Below are positions 23,301-36,000 of a stretch of 64,000 bases of DNA, in pieces. A program made the translations under genes and the position numbers. The notes beneath the pieces are model-generated. The model searched no databases. It was not told where the DNA came from and saw only the letters and a list, made by a program, of their open reading frames with translations. Position 1 is the stretch's first letter; every line of letters starts with the position of its first letter. The stretch lies in the NCBI GenBank assembly GCA_029339195.1, contig JAPTJF010000112.1, forward strand, positions 81,875 through 145,874, written 5' to 3'. Source of the stretch: Micractinium sp. NFX-FRZ (taxonomy: Eukaryota > Chlorophyta > Trebouxiophyceae > Chlorellales > Chlorellaceae).

Positions 23301-25902
23301 ACAGCGTGCATGCCACACATGCTCATTCGCTACCCCCAGGCCAGCACGCCACCACACGACGCAACCGCTGCTGCACGCAGCCTACCGATGCGTGATGGGC
23401 TGGCCTGAAACCAAGGGGCAGGATGGGAGGGGGTGGAGTGGGGTGAGCATCGCACGGTGCCAGGCAGCCCTCGTTTGCAGCCCTCGTACACAGCCTGCGC
23501 GCCACATTTGCTCTCAGGATAGCATCGCCCTCTGCCACGCTCAGGCCTTACAAGCTCCCACAAAGAGGTGCGGCCCACCTTTCCAGGAATCGGGGATGGT
23601 GAAGGTGTACTCTGCAATGTACTGCTTTGTGGCCGAGTCATACTTCACGGTTGCTGCACACAAGGGCAAGCTTTTAATTGAGAAAATTCGGAGCAACGCG
23701 CCGGTGTGCACGCTTTGGTGCCCCCCGCCGCGCGTCACAGGCTGTCTGAGGCAGGCGCAGGTTGAGCACGTGAGAATCAAGCAGGCCAGAGGGCAGCACC
23801 CCTGCGGTGCAGGCCGGCAGCCAGGCGCTGATGCCAGCAGGACGACGTTGCGGATGGCCCGCCGGCATGCACCCAAGGCGCTGCGTGCGGTGCATGCACA
23901 ATGACTCCTCCAGGCAAGAGCCCCTTGTTGGTCTGAACTCACAGGGGATCAGCACGGGCTGGGCGGAGTCGTAAGAGATGCCCGAGCACTCTGCGCCCCC
24001 CGAGGGCCCGCACAGCTGCATTTGTGCAGGCCAGGACGCGCGCTCCGTGGTTGCGTACTGCCCCTCAATCTTGCAGAACGCCTTGACCTGCGGTACAGCA
24101 GCGGTGGGGCAGGGGGCCCCTGGCAGGCACAGGTGGGCGGAGGATGTGGGCGGTACACTGCAGGGCTGGCGGTACAAGCATGGCCCACCTGGGGACTGTA
24201 CATCCCTGGCAGCTGCAGGGGTACTGGTGCACGCGCGCCCACGAATGTGACACGTGCCCTCAAGCAGCCTTGCGGCTGCCCCCGACGCCCATCACCCCCC
24301 ACACGCCTGCACGGTGTTGCTGGGGCCGGGGTAGATGACGCCCGTGGCTGCGCTGGTCTGCGGGCTCTCAATGATGGTCTGTGCCGTGCCCAGGATGTAG
24401 GGGGGCGGAGGGGGGCGGGGAGGGCGCGGCGGGGGCTTTGGTTTCGGAGGGGGCGGCGGGGGAGGAGGAGGGTTGGGGCGGCAGGGTGGGTTGGTGCATA
24501 CGGCGGGCGGGGGGCGGCGGGGCGGGGGCGGGCGGGGCGGCCGCGGAGGCCTGGGCGGCGGCGGCCGCTCTCCGGGGGCCCTGACCAAAAAGCTGTTGCC
24601 AGCACGCAGCTCAGGCTGGCTGCTGCAGGTGTAGTAGCAGCGCAGGTCTGCAGAGTGTTGGAAGGCGAGCCAATGGGGGGCCAGCCAGCCTGGGGTGAGC
24701 TTGCAGCACTGGGCGAGCTTGCGGGGCAGCGACCCATCCTCTGCCCTCTGCCTGCGCTCAGCCCCCCGCCCCCTGCCCTCGGCCTGCGCTCTGCCCCCCG
24801 CCCTCTGCCCTCTGCCTGCTCTGCCCTCTTTCCCCCGCCCCCTGCACGCACTGCCTCCGCACTGAAGCCGCTGCTCAGCAGTGGCACGAGACCGCGCTGA
24901 CTGGGCGCTCACAATAGTTGGTGTCCGCCCCCTGCCACGCCTCCAAAACAGTGTGCTCAAACTTGGACGAGTATGTGGGCGGGGAGCCGCCATAGGTGGT
25001 GGACACTGCAGGGGGGCAGGTGGGTGGCGCCGTTGGGGCAGGGCAGGGGCAGGGTGGCGAGCAGATGGCCGTCAAGGCAATGCAGGAGCAGCAAGTGAGC
25101 GGTTAGGCCATTGGTTAATTGTGCTGGCCAAGTGAATAGGTGGCTGTGTCAAGGCACAGGCTGGGGCTCGGCTGAGGGGCCGGCAGCGCATGTGCGGCAC
25201 TGGCTTCCACCCCCCGTGGCTGCTGCTGCTGCGGCGGCGGCGGCGGCTGCACCCGCTGCCTGCTGCGCCTGCTGGGCCCACTGGGGTGGGGCTCACGTGG
25301 GTCGAGGATGGTGCTGCCCGGGGATCCATAGGGGGGCAGCTTGGAGGTGTCGCATGGGGCTGGGCCGCACAGCGTCAGCTCCGCCGCCCAGCAGCCGGGA
25401 GAGGAGGATGCGCCTGACCCGGTGACGTCGCACTGCGCCTTGATGTTCAGGTTGTTGTTCAGCGTGGGGTTCCAGGTGCCCTCTCCTGCGCTGATGGTCA
25501 TGGTGCCGACGCTGCAGGGTGGCAGGGGGTGGTTGGCTTGCAGGTTGCCGTTGTTGGGGCAGATTAAGAGGCAGATTAAGACGGCAAGGGCACGGGAGTA
25601 AAGACCGCAGAAGACAAGTGCCCCAGTTTGCGGACCTGCTGGATGCGGCTTCATCTTGAAAGATGGCCCGTGCCTGACATGCCTGGCTGTTCCGCCCTGC
25701 CCAGAAGCAGGCTGTGCCTACTCCCCCCAGCTGGCTGGCAGCCATCGGTAGCGGCAGCCATAGGACAGACCACTTGCCCGAAGATTTGTTGAAGCTCTCG
25801 GCCGCGCCGTACCAACTCCTGCACATCGAAATCATCGTGAGTGGCAGCCACGCAGCCGAGCGCGGCTACGAGCAGAGCGAGGCTGGCGCCGGTCCGCCGC
25901 AT
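17387..25902 (-). CDS. Secreted cell-wall/extracellular-matrix protein with polyproline rods and VWFD-like C-terminus
   Basis: ATG at 25902 opens a signal peptide (MRRTGASLALLVAALGCVAA). About 18 exons chain in phase: 25902-25778, 25511-25297, 25005-24912, 24647-about 24305, 24092-about 23946, about 23657-23577, a 19-nt microexon at 23404-23386, 23123-about 23055, 22783-22384, 21980-21593, 21416-21330, 20678-about 20421, about 20147-20072, about 19702-19582, about 19425-19088, about 18840-18741, about 18410-18166 and about 17645-17387. Hydroxyproline-type Pro rods (PPPPSPPPP, RPPRPPPPP) in several exons separate Cys-containing globular segments. Two post-rod segments resemble each other: FEVLPIGDGSASTNLGCNCG and LQVVPMPDGNGAASQGFAVC. 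The C-terminal part begins GGWGDPHFEGFDKGRFHYHG, the GDPHF signature of VWFD/root-cap-like domains. The architecture is that of volvocine-type wall glycoproteins, but I did not recognise an exact pherophorin domain. Likely secreted and O-glycosylated. TGTAA follows at 17107-17103. Confidence 0.8.
21013..21095 (-). pseudogene. Frameshifted copy of an SPPPP exon
   Basis: This segment resembles the Pro-rod exon at 21416-21330 and the start of the one at 20678, and has a good acceptor and a GC donor. It is 83 nt long, not a multiple of three, and its Ser-Pro frame breaks in the middle as if one C were lost. Skipping it joins the 21330 and 20678 exons in phase 2 without error. Confidence 0.7.
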
Positions 25903-26815
25903 CCTGCCGCCAATTCGGAGTGCAAGGCGTGTCTATTTCAGCCGGTTTGGCATCTAAAGGCAGGCAACGCAGAGCGCAGAGGGCCCGTAGCCCAGAAGCG
26001 GTGCCCTTGGCGTGCAACTTGAGATGGCAGGTGGCAGCTGAGCTCCGCAAGTTTATGCGGTCCCTTGAGGCACCGGACAGCTTGATGAAGGATCCCCTCA
26101 AAGTACTTGATGGAATGGCGCGCCGCCTGCAGAGCTAGATCTGCACAGCAGGCATGTCGTGGTTCACGCCAGTACAACACTCATCAGGTTCTTCCCCCCT
26201 CAAGTGCACTGGCCATGCCGTCCTTCCTCACCCCTGACTCCCCCTGCCTAGTTCATCGCACATGCAGCGGAACCCTCACGGGGATGGACCCCGCTTGTAA
26301 TCTCATTAGCCACGCCTGCGGATGGAGGTGCAAGCGCCAATGGGAAGCTCCTCAAAGGCGGCTGATGGGGTGGCTCCAGGGGCCATTGGAACCAATATTC
26401 GACCTCAATCAGTGCTACAGCTCATGATTCATAGACGGCCAACAACCAGGAGGCTGCCAGGGACGGCCTTCATGCACACGTGTCACAGCCGTGAGAGCTG
26501 CAAGCGCAGGGTGCACGACGCATGGCTGTGGACGTGGGGCTGCCAGGGGGTCCAATCATCATGGTATTGCCAGTTCTTTGTAATTCTCACCATCGAAGTA
26601 GTCAGGCTTGGGACCCACACAGTGCCACCCTACCAGCCCACCTGTTGCAGCATCGCCACAGTGGCAGTGGCAGCATGTGCCGCCAGGTGCCGCCGACCGA
26701 CTGGCGCCCCGCCTATGAATTGGCGCCCGGGCCGCTGCCGGCGATTACGCAGCTCCTCTTATTACAACGTTCAGCTCTGTCTGTCGCAGGCCCACTGAAC
26801 ACTGATAAGGCAGCC
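25903..26815. promoter_or_regulatory. Divergent intergenic region between the matrix-protein and SWIM genes
   Basis: The two neighbours are transcribed away from each other, so this 913-bp stretch must hold both promoters and 5'UTRs. No gene is supported. An open frame runs into the SWIM gene from 26522 without similarity to anything recognised; 26816 is preferred because the basic GRKRRAA start follows it. Confidence 0.5.
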
Positions 26816-29554
26816 ATGGGCCGGAAACGCAGAGCGGCGGCCATCTCGGAGGCGGCGGCTGATGCTAAAGCACCTGCAGCCCCAGTAGAAGACGAGCTCA
26901 CCGAGATGGAGATGGAGCGTGCCAAGATGTACTGTTTGAACACTTTGCCAGCGCCGCCGCCTGCCAGGCGTGGGCAGCCTGGGGCCGCCGGTGGTGTTCA
27001 GCGCCCAATTTCTCGCAATAGACAGCACTCTTATCAGGCCTCACCTATCACAATGTTTCCTGCACCACCCGCTGATAACCCAATCTGCAGCATTGAACGC
27101 AATCGTGCACGCCTGGCCGCGCTGGGGATCCCCGGCCTGGTGGCGGCGCTAGATGCCGGCGGCGGCAGCAGGGGCAAGGGCAAGGCGGCGGGTGGCATGA
27201 AGCAGGAGCGGCCGCCACGGGTGAAGAAGGAGAAGGGGGGAGCGGCGGGGGAGGAGCGCCCCACGCGGCGCTCGCGGCGGCTGCAGGAGGCTGAGGAGCA
27301 CCCGCAGGTCAAGCACGAGACAGGTGGTCAAGCCCAGCTGTCCACCTGTCGTCACCTCTGCCCGTGCAGTGCTGTGATCTGCTGGCTGTGCTCTAACGCC
27401 CCGTGTGGTGGGGCGGGCGGGCAACGGCAGTGTGCAGAGCATTCAGGTGCCAGCTGTTGCTGTGTAGGTGTGGGGTGACAGACCCCCCTGCCTGTCATCA
27501 CCCCCCTCCCGTCGCTGTCCTCCCCGCCGGAGTGCCCTGTCCATCCTTGCCCCCCGCAGCTGAGGAGGCATTTGAGCGGGAGCTTGGACAGTTTGTGGTG
27601 GAGGGGGAGTGCCCCCGCTGCGGGCGCACGCTGGAGCGCGGTCACAAGGCGCACCTCACAAGCTGCAGCGGCAGGGCCAGCACAGCGCGGCGGGCGGCCG
27701 GGGGGCAGGCGGGGGCGCCCCGGGACGATGCGCTGCAGGTAGGGGAGGGAGCTTGGGAGGCAAGCAGGTGGTGTGGGCGGTGGACGGAGTGGTGTGAGCG
27801 AGCGGGCGAGGTAGCTGGGCGCGCCTGAGTGGTAGCATCAAAGCGCTGCAGGCAGGGGAGTGTAGGCAGGTTGCTGTGCGACAGCAGTGAGGGGATGGAT
27901 CTTGATGAAACAGGGTGCGGGGCGGGGGCAGGTGAGGTTGGCGCTCGTGCCCAGCCCTGCTGCCCTCTGCTCACACCCTCGCTCAACCCTGCTTCGTGCG
28001 GCTGCATGGGGCGGCGTCTGCTGGCCTCCCTGACTGCCTCACCGCCAGCCGCCCCACGCCCACCCCGCTGTACCCCTCTTCCCTGCGCACGCTGCCGCAC
28101 ACCTTGGCGACCCCGCCCCGCTCCCTGCTGTGCCCCCTGCTGTGCGCACTGCTTTGCAGGGTCTGTCGGAGTCTGAGCGGCGGGACCGGCACAAGGTTCT
28201 GGAGGCCCGCATGAAGCAGCTGCACCTGGATGGCCTGGTGGAGCTGGGCAGCGAGGCAGCCAAGTGAGCGGGACGGCGCATGGCGCCCCCGGGAGTGTGC
28301 ACTTGCTTGCTTGGGCTTCTCACAGCCTGTGACGCCGCAAGCGAACTTGCGGCACAGCCTGGCGGCAGCACGTCAACCGCACCACATGCATCGCAGCTGA
28401 GCACCGCCCCTACTCCGGTAGTGTTTCTGCAGCGCCCGGCCAGCTCCCGCAGCACACCCCGAATCCCCTCTGCCCTTCTTTCTTCTCACCCACCCCCCTG
28501 CTGCTGCCGGTGTTGCTGCTGCCTGGTCCCCTTGCTCCCACCAGGTTTGTGGTGCTGGGCAGCAAGGGCAACCATTACACTGTGGCGCTGACGGACGCCA
28601 AGCACACCTGCCAGTGCATGGACTACCGTGAGTGGGCTGGCAGGCAGCAGGGGCAGCAGGGCGGGGGGCGAGGATGGGTGGGAGGGGCAGCAGCCGGGGG
28701 AGCCTGCCGGGCTGGGCTGGCCTGGCAGGTAAGTTTGTGTGGGGGGGGAGGTAGAAAGCGGGGCAGGTAGAAAGCGACTTCCTGGGGCTGCTGCAAATCG
28801 ACTCCCCGGGCTGCTTGTGTGTGTGGCTCCAGCTGCCAGCGTGACCCCAGCTGCTGCTGCGCCCCTGCAAGCTCACCAGCGCGCCTCTTTGCTGTGCTGT
28901 GCTGCGCTCTGTTGCGCTGTGCAGGCTTCCGGCGGCACCACTGCAAGCACATCATGCTGGTGCTGTCGCAGCTGGGCTGCGAGGAGACGCCCAAGCAGGT
29001 GGGGCCTGGCTGCGCTGGGGCGGGGCCAGCTGTGCTGTGCACAGGCTGCTGGGCTGGTGCGGCTCTGCCCTACCCATGCCTCTAGTGCACCATCTCTCAG
29101 TATGGCCCCATGCCACGTCACCTCACCCTCGCCCCCCACGTAACAGTCACAACTGTAAGGGCGTCATGCGGAAGAGGGACGGTTGGTTGACGCGCTGGTC
29201 TCACTGCCCCACCATACTCTCGTTCAACGCCCTCCCCCACACGCCCTGTCTTCATATGCGGCAGCGGTGGCCAGCGGTGGACACGAGGCCGGACGAGCCG
29301 CCGCAGCAGAAGCAGCCCATGCCTCCGCCCATCACCCTCCCATCTCATGCCTCTACCTTGCAGCTGCACTCTGTCCCTCACCCTATGCAATGCCTGCCCC
29401 CACCTCCCTTCCCTTCATACTGCAGTGGCGCCAGGCGGTGGAGGCGCGGATGGACGAGCTGCTGGAGCAGAAGCGGGAGCGGGATGCGATGGAGGCGCGC
29501 ACCCAGGCGGTGCCCATCAGCAAGGGTGACCAGGTGGCGCTCAAGATGCTGTGA
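26816..29554 (+). CDS. SWIM-type zinc-finger protein
   Basis: Six exons join in phase: 26816-27323, 27560-27738, 28160-28263, 28545-28627, 28925-28998 and 29426-29554. The SWIM finger is assembled over the 28627/28925 junction as CQCMDYRFRRHHCKH, giving CxC then CxH, preceded by a strand-rich FVVLGSKGNHYTVAL. A second potential zinc knuckle, CPRCGRTLERGHKAHLTSC (Cx2C...Hx3C), sits in exon 2. The N-terminus is basic and Lys/Arg-rich (GRKRRAA, RVKKEKGG, RRSRRLQEAEE), consistent with nuclear location. A charged helix (EARMDELLEQKRERDAMEAR) ends the protein. SWIM fingers bind DNA or protein partners in recombination-related factors and ubiquitin ligases; no RING or ATPase domain is visible, so the role stays open. 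Confidence 0.8.
29265..29332 (+). repeat. Decayed copy of the last SWIM-gene exon start
   Basis: About 65 bases beginning CGGTGGCCAGCGGTGGA align with the start of the exon at 29426 (TGGCGCCAGGCGGTGGA, later GACGAG and GAGCAGAAGC). The copy lies 161 bases upstream and retains a CAG acceptor and a similar TTCATA-containing tract. Confidence 0.75.
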
Positions 29555-30074
29555 GGGGGCGGTACCAGCAGTGCCACTGCTGAGTCCTCACAGCATCTCG
29601 AGTCGCTGCTTGGCCGCCGTGCTCAGTCCTCGTGCTGTGATGGGGAGGCGGAGGATGCCCAAGCGCCGCCCGTAACGCTGAGCAGCAGCGGCCAAGCAGC
29701 GATGCAAGGCGCTGTGAGGGTGGCTTTGGTGGGCAGGTGATGCAGCGTCGCAGCAGGCTGGGCTACCTGCCTGAGACACTTGCAGCGTGGCACATACCAG
29801 CAGGAGTGCTGACTCCCGAAGGTGCTGGCCGCGATGGCATTGGCTGCCCCTTCCACAGTAACCTGGCTCCCGACCGTTCGTGCTGCTCTGCTGTGACCTC
29901 TCTGACCCTGATTGGTGTCCCGCTTTGCCCACACTCTCTCGTGTTGTGACCTCTTTATCTGCTGGGACTTGACATCTACAAACTTGTTGAACCAAGGTCT
30001 CATCAAGCGCATAGCTAGCCTACTGTGGACGTCATCAAATCGTGGCAGCTCGAGGCACAGGCGCACCAACAGAC
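29555..30074. other. Convergent intergenic region between the SWIM and ESF1 genes
   Basis: This stretch holds the 3'UTRs of two genes transcribed toward each other. I found no exact TGTAA on either strand here and no supported coding sequence. Confidence 0.5.
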
Positions 30075-33000
30075 TCACGTCCGCTGCTTCTTCTTCTTCT
30101 GCTTGCCTGTCCCGCCTGCCGCAAGCTTGCCGCCTGCCGCAGCCTTGCTGCTGCCACCCTCACCGCTGCCGCCTTGCGCTGCCGCCGACTTCCGCTTCAG
30201 AGAAGCCACAAGCAACTTCAAATCTGCCTTGCCGCTGGCCACGCTGCCGCTGCCGCCGGCAGCGCCTCCATTCTGCTGCCCAGCCGCATCGGCGGCCGGC
30301 TGCTGCGCCTTGCCACCCTGACTGCCACCCGCCTGCTGCTGCGCCTTGCCCTTGCCTGCCTTCTTGCTGCGCTGCTTGGCCACCTCCGCCGCCACCTTGA
30401 CAGACGTGTCCCTGCGGGCGGGAGGGTGGACGCACGGCGGGCTTGCAACAGGTGAGGCACAAGTGCTTTCCACCCTTGGTGGAGCCACGTCGAAAACTGC
30501 AGCACGGGCAGGCAGGCAGGCAGCCCCCCAGGGCACTGCAGGTCCCGCCCCGCCTGGCCTTGCTCCCCCTCCCTACCGAGCTTGGCTTGCTGACTTGACC
30601 CGTGGCTCGGCCCGGCACCAAGAGGGCTGAGCATCCAGCCAGGCCACCAACAGCCCCCTCATCCCTCCACCCTCCTGTGTGCTCCTCTCACTCACTTGAA
30701 GCGCGGGTCGGTGGGGTCGAGGGCAAAGTGGTGGGAGGTGAGCAGGTCGGCGAAGCGGGGGTCCGACAGATCCACGCCGCCAAAGCCGCCGCCAACGCCG
30801 GCTGCAGGGGTGGAACAGGGAGGGCGAGAGCAGAGGAAGGGGGTGAGGGAGGGGGCAAGGGTGGAAAGCAGGCGGCAGAGGAGTAGTCGGGTGGGCGGGT
30901 GCAGGCGCGTGAGCATGAGCAGGAGCGGGCCCACCGGCACACAAGCAACCCAAAGAGTGTGTGCTGGCAATTGATGCGACAGCTTGCCGCATGCAAGTGC
31001 ACTCACGCCGCGCGCACACTGAAAAGCCATGGATGCACAGCACAGTGCAGCGCAGCCCAGTACATGCTGCCGTCACACGCGAAGCACAGCGTGCACAGCG
31101 CACCTGCCGCATCTTCGTCGTCCGACCCCTCCTGCCGCTCCCTCCGCTTGGCCTCCTTCTTCAGCCTCATCCGCTCCTTCCTCGTGAGCTTCTCCTTCTC
31201 CCCCTGCTCCCCCGCCTGCTGCTTGCCGCCGCCCGCACTCGCCAGGCTGGCGCCAGCGCGCCGACGTGCCGCCGCCGTCAGGGCGGCATCGTCCATCAGC
31301 AGCATCTCTAGCTCTGCTTGCTTGGCGGGATCCACTGCCGCCTCATCCCCCTTGCCCTTCTTGCCCTTCTTCCCAGCCTTGGCACCGGCCGCCGCCTCCG
31401 CCTGGCCCTTCTTCCCCTTCTTGGCGCCCTTGCCGGCGGCTGCCTCGGCTGCCTCTGCGCTGTCGGCATCTGGGTTGTCCTGAACAGGAGGCGAGGAGGC
31501 ATGGAGGCGGGAGGGCAGGTGAGCCACCAGCAGCAGGAGCCGCAGGGGTACAGCCCGGACCCCTGCCAGTGCTCGCATGTGCTGCCACTGATGCTTCCCC
31601 TCCCCTCCTCCTCCCCCCGCCTCAGACTCTCGTTCCACTTGTGCATGCCTTGGAACGCAAACAGAGCAAGTTGAGGGCCCACCCCCACACCTGGAAGAAT
31701 GGGTCATCAAAGGGGTTGTCCTCCTGCTGGAAGAAGGGGTCATCGGCCACACCTGCGGGCGCCCCCTCGCCGTCGGACCCTGCACCGCAGGTGGCAGCGG
31801 CAGCACACAGGGCGCAAGGCGTGCTGAGGGGTGAAGCCTGGTTGCGCTCCCTGGGCACGGCACAGCCTGCATGGCTTGCCGGGCATGTGCAAGCTCCCGG
31901 GGAGAGGCCTCCTCCACCAGGTAACGAGCTAGCCTGCACAATTGCCTGCCCCGTACTGTGCACAGTGTGAACACACAGACACAGCCAACCAGGCAGCCAG
32001 CTCAGGCAGGCAGCTCAGTAAACCCACCCGAGCCGTCGCTGCCGGCATCGTCGTAGTCGCTGTCCGACTCGTCAGACCCCACACGCCGCCCCTGCCGCTT
32101 CGCCTGGGCCTTCTTTTCCCTGCGGGTGGTGGAGGTAGTGGGGAGAGGGCAGGTTTCGGGGATGCACACATGAGGAGGACCGGGGTGGCAGCAGCAGGGA
32201 GGGGCCACTGACCTGTTGAGGGGAGAGGCAGCCGCTGCTGGGCGCAGGGGTGCACGCGCGGTAGTGGCAGCAGTGACGCACACACCGCAGAGGGAGGCGG
32301 CTGCAGCGGCTGCAGCAATCTGGCGTGCCCCACCCTCCCACCGCCTGCCTCAATCAGCGCCCGCCTCCCGCCCGCTCCCCTGCTCCCGATTTCACCCCAA
32401 GCCCACCTCTTGCGCCGCATGTACGCCTCCCACACCGTCTCCCCCTTCTTGGCCTCCTCGTCCCGCTTCTTGGCCAGCAAGCGGTCCCCAAGGTTCTCCA
32501 ACCCCGGCATGAACGTCACCTCCATCTCCATTCCTGTGACGAGGCAGGGGGCAGGCAGGAACAAGCGGGCAGGGAGAAGGGGAGGGGGAGGGCAGCCATT
32601 GAGCAGGCACAGGGAACAAGGCGGCGTGATGCACGCCGAGCAAAGGGGGCAGGCAGGGCAGAGTGTGCATGGATGAGAGGGGATGTGCAGGGGGCACAGC
32701 GTCTGCCGGCAGCTGGGGCGCTGGGCGGCAGGGGCGCGGCGCCCCCTCCGGGGTGCTGCTGCTCTGGCAGCCTTGCTACTTGCGGCAGGCCAGGGGTGAA
32801 CTGTGGCCGCCGTCGGACTATTGGCTGCGGAGTGCGCGCATGCGCTTGTGTGCATGGGTGTGCATGGGTGGTGCACGCGGGGCACACACAATGTGCAGCA
32901 GCAGCAGCAGCAACTGCAGCAGCGGGAAAGCGGCAGCAGCAGCAGCAGCAGCAGCAGCGGCCCACCCTTGTCATCTGCGACGCGCGAACCGCTCAGCTTC

Positions 33001-36000
33001 TTCTTCCTCCCCTGCTGCTGCTGCTGCCGCTCCTCCTCCTCCTCCCCGCTGCCCTCCTGCTCCCCATCCTCACTGCCGCTGTCGCCCGCGCCCCAGTCCT
33101 TCTTGCCCGCCCGCTCCTCTGCCTCGCCGCCGCCCAGCAGCAGGCGGCGGTACCGCTCCCGTATCGCCTCCTCATCCTCCTCATCACCACCACCACCCTC
33201 CTCCTCTTCGGACTCCGCCTCGCTCTCAGACGCCAGATAAGCCTGCAGGCAGCGCCAGGTAAGGGGGCGTGTAAATGAGGATGGCCACAAGGTGAGCCAC
33301 ACAAGCTGAATGGGGCATCTTCCAACTACTTGACCTCGCTCTCTTGAGAGAGAGCATCATGTTTACTCTTCATCCTCCTCCTCAGCTGCCACGATGCGCT
33401 TGAAATACCCTCCTATCAAACCATCCAAACCCAGCCCAGCCCAGCCCAGCCCAGCCCAGCCAAGCCGCCCCCCTCGGCCAAGCACCCACCTTGAAGCCGC
33501 TCCTCCTTCAGCCCAACAGCCATGCCACATTTGCTGGCCCGCCACCCCCACCCACCCCTGCCTTCCACCCGTGCCCCTGCCCCTCCCCCCCACCTTGAAG
33601 TCGTCCTCCTTGAGCTCCTCCGCCGTCACCTTGCGCGTCAGGGCCCGCTTGCGCCCGTCGTCGTCGTTGTCCCACGTCAGCTGCACGCTCGTGTGCTGCA
33701 GCGCGCGCGCCTGGAACGTGGGCGGCGCGTAGTCTGCGTGACAGCGGGGGGAGGGCAAGGGGAGCGGGGCCGGTGGGGTGGGGATGTGTGCATGGAACAA
33801 ATGCCTGTGGCGGGTGAGGGGTGACATGCCGCATCGAGGCAGCTGTGGAACTGGCGCTTGCATGTCCCAGCGGCCAGCCAGCACCAAGGGCAGCTGTCAG
33901 TCGCAGCTCCCCCTGCCTTCCCCCCGTCTCCTTCTCTCCACTGCTGCCCCTGCTGCCTCTGCTGCCCGGGCGGCCCACGGCTCCAGTTTTGCAGGCAGGC
34001 CAGCCCGCCGCACCTGAGGGCACCTCGCCGGCATCATCCCGGACCTGCCGCCCCTCAAAGGACTGCTCATCAGGGACGAAGCGCAGGTCAAACTTGCAGG
34101 CGGCTGCAGGGGGGGCAGGGCAGGGAAGGGGCGGGGGAAGGAGGGGGCAAAGGGGGCGTGGGGTGAGCAGAGCGAGCGGAGCAAAGAGGTGGGGCCTGCA
34201 AGGTGGGAGGACGGGCCCGGCGCAGCGTGTGCTGCTGCCAGCTGTGAGGACAGCTGCCGTGGCGCAGCACAGCGCGGCCGCAGCAACGCACAGCACAGCA
34301 CAGCACTCTGCTGCTCACTCTTCATCAGCTCCATGCCATCGCACTCCTCATAAATCTTGTTGGCGGTGGCTGCATGCATAGAGGGTAGAAGCAGGCAAGT
34401 TGAAAGGGGCTTCCAGATGGGCAGGCAGACCAGCCGCAAACGAGGCATGGCCTAGCGCACTCATCGCCACCCATCCTCCCTCCCCTGCACGCCTCACCCA
34501 CCGCCGGAATCCGAGAGGTGATGGCATAGCAGCAGCAGCACAGAGCTTGGCACTCCCCTGCCCAGTCGTCCGCCGGGCCCCCAGCCCCTCGGTCCCTAGA
34601 GCTTGCAACCACCCACCTACCCAACCACCCACCGGCGGAGTCACAAGAGATGATTGCGTAGTAGTATCGCAGCTTGGAGCGCTCATACAGGCGCAGGCGG
34701 CGCCTGTCCACCTCCTCGCCCTCATCTGCTGGGGAGCAATGCGTCGTCAGGGAGGGAGGGGTGCATGAATACATGAAACAAAGTGCAGGTGGAGGAGGAT
34801 AGGGGTGGTGGAAAACGAAGAAGGGAGGGTGTCGGCCCACAACACAGGACCGGCAGCCCGGCAAAGGGGCGTCGCTGCCAGCCAGACAAGGGGCCGCGCC
34901 TTTTGAAAACGCGCTGGGTTTGCTGTGCGCAGCAGATAGTCACGCCCCGGCCATAGGTGGGGCCCGCCTGGGCGGGCCCCGGCCGGCGCGCCGGCTTATT
35001 TACTGCGGGAAGATAATGTGCTGGGCGTGGCGTGCGGGCGCAGGGGCGGCAGGGAGCAACGGGTAGGCAAGCAGGCGTGCGATTTGGCCAGGCAGGTGGA
35101 CGTCAGGCACGTTGGCCATGCTGACGATGGCAAGCAAAAGCACGCAGGGGGTGGCAGGGCGCAGGTGGAAAGCGCTGTAGCAGCTGAACGCCCAACACGC
35201 CCTGCGTGCACCCCCCTAGCCATGGAGCTCTCAACGTTGGCCCTGCCCCATCCCACCCTGCTCGCACCCGAGTCGGATCCCGAGCCGCCCTCCTCCTCCT
35301 CCTCCTCCTCCTCCTGCTCAGCATCATCATCAGCAACCTCCTCCTCCTCCTCCTCCTCCTCCTCTCCCTCCTCATCGCTGTCCGCTGCTGCTGCCGCTGG
35401 CGCGCGCTGCTGCGGCGGCGGCTTGCTGCCGGCGGGCCTGAAGATGCCCTGGGGCCCCATCACCGCCTCCTGAGCCATGCGCTGCAGCCCATAGTCTGCA
35501 TGCCATGAGTGGGCAGGGGCAGGGCAGGTGCGGGGGCAGGCAGAAGTCAGGGCAGGGGCAGGCAAGGTGGGCCGGCGGTTGTTGGGCAGGCAGGCAGATG
35601 GGCGGTGCAAGGTCATGAATGGGGAGGCTGCCCACCCAACGCATGCCATGCCGCAACTCAACTGCAGCTGCAGACACCGCAGCCCCAGCCTGCACAGGAG
35701 TTGGATCACCCCTACAGCACGGGATACCCACCCACCCACCCACCCACAGCATGCTCAGCATGCGCAGCACGCACCCGAGGGGTAGACGGTCACGTTCTCA
35801 ATGGCGCCGCCCTTGGGCACAAACGAGCGCAGCACAGCAAAGATGTCCACCGCCCGCACATGCTCCCAATCTAGGTCCACGGCTGCCAGGCGGTGCGTGG
35901 CGTCCGGCAGCAGCGGGATCTGCAGGGGAGCGGGGTCCAAGGAGGGCGCAGGGGGTGGGCGAGCGGATGGTGCAGGCAGCCGGGCGACGGAAGCGTGACA

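Noticed and set aside
32325..33278. Long plus-strand open frame (317 codons)
   Set aside because: It lies opposite ESF1 exons whose protein and splice phases are certain; the frame is a product of GC-rich acidic codons on the other strand.
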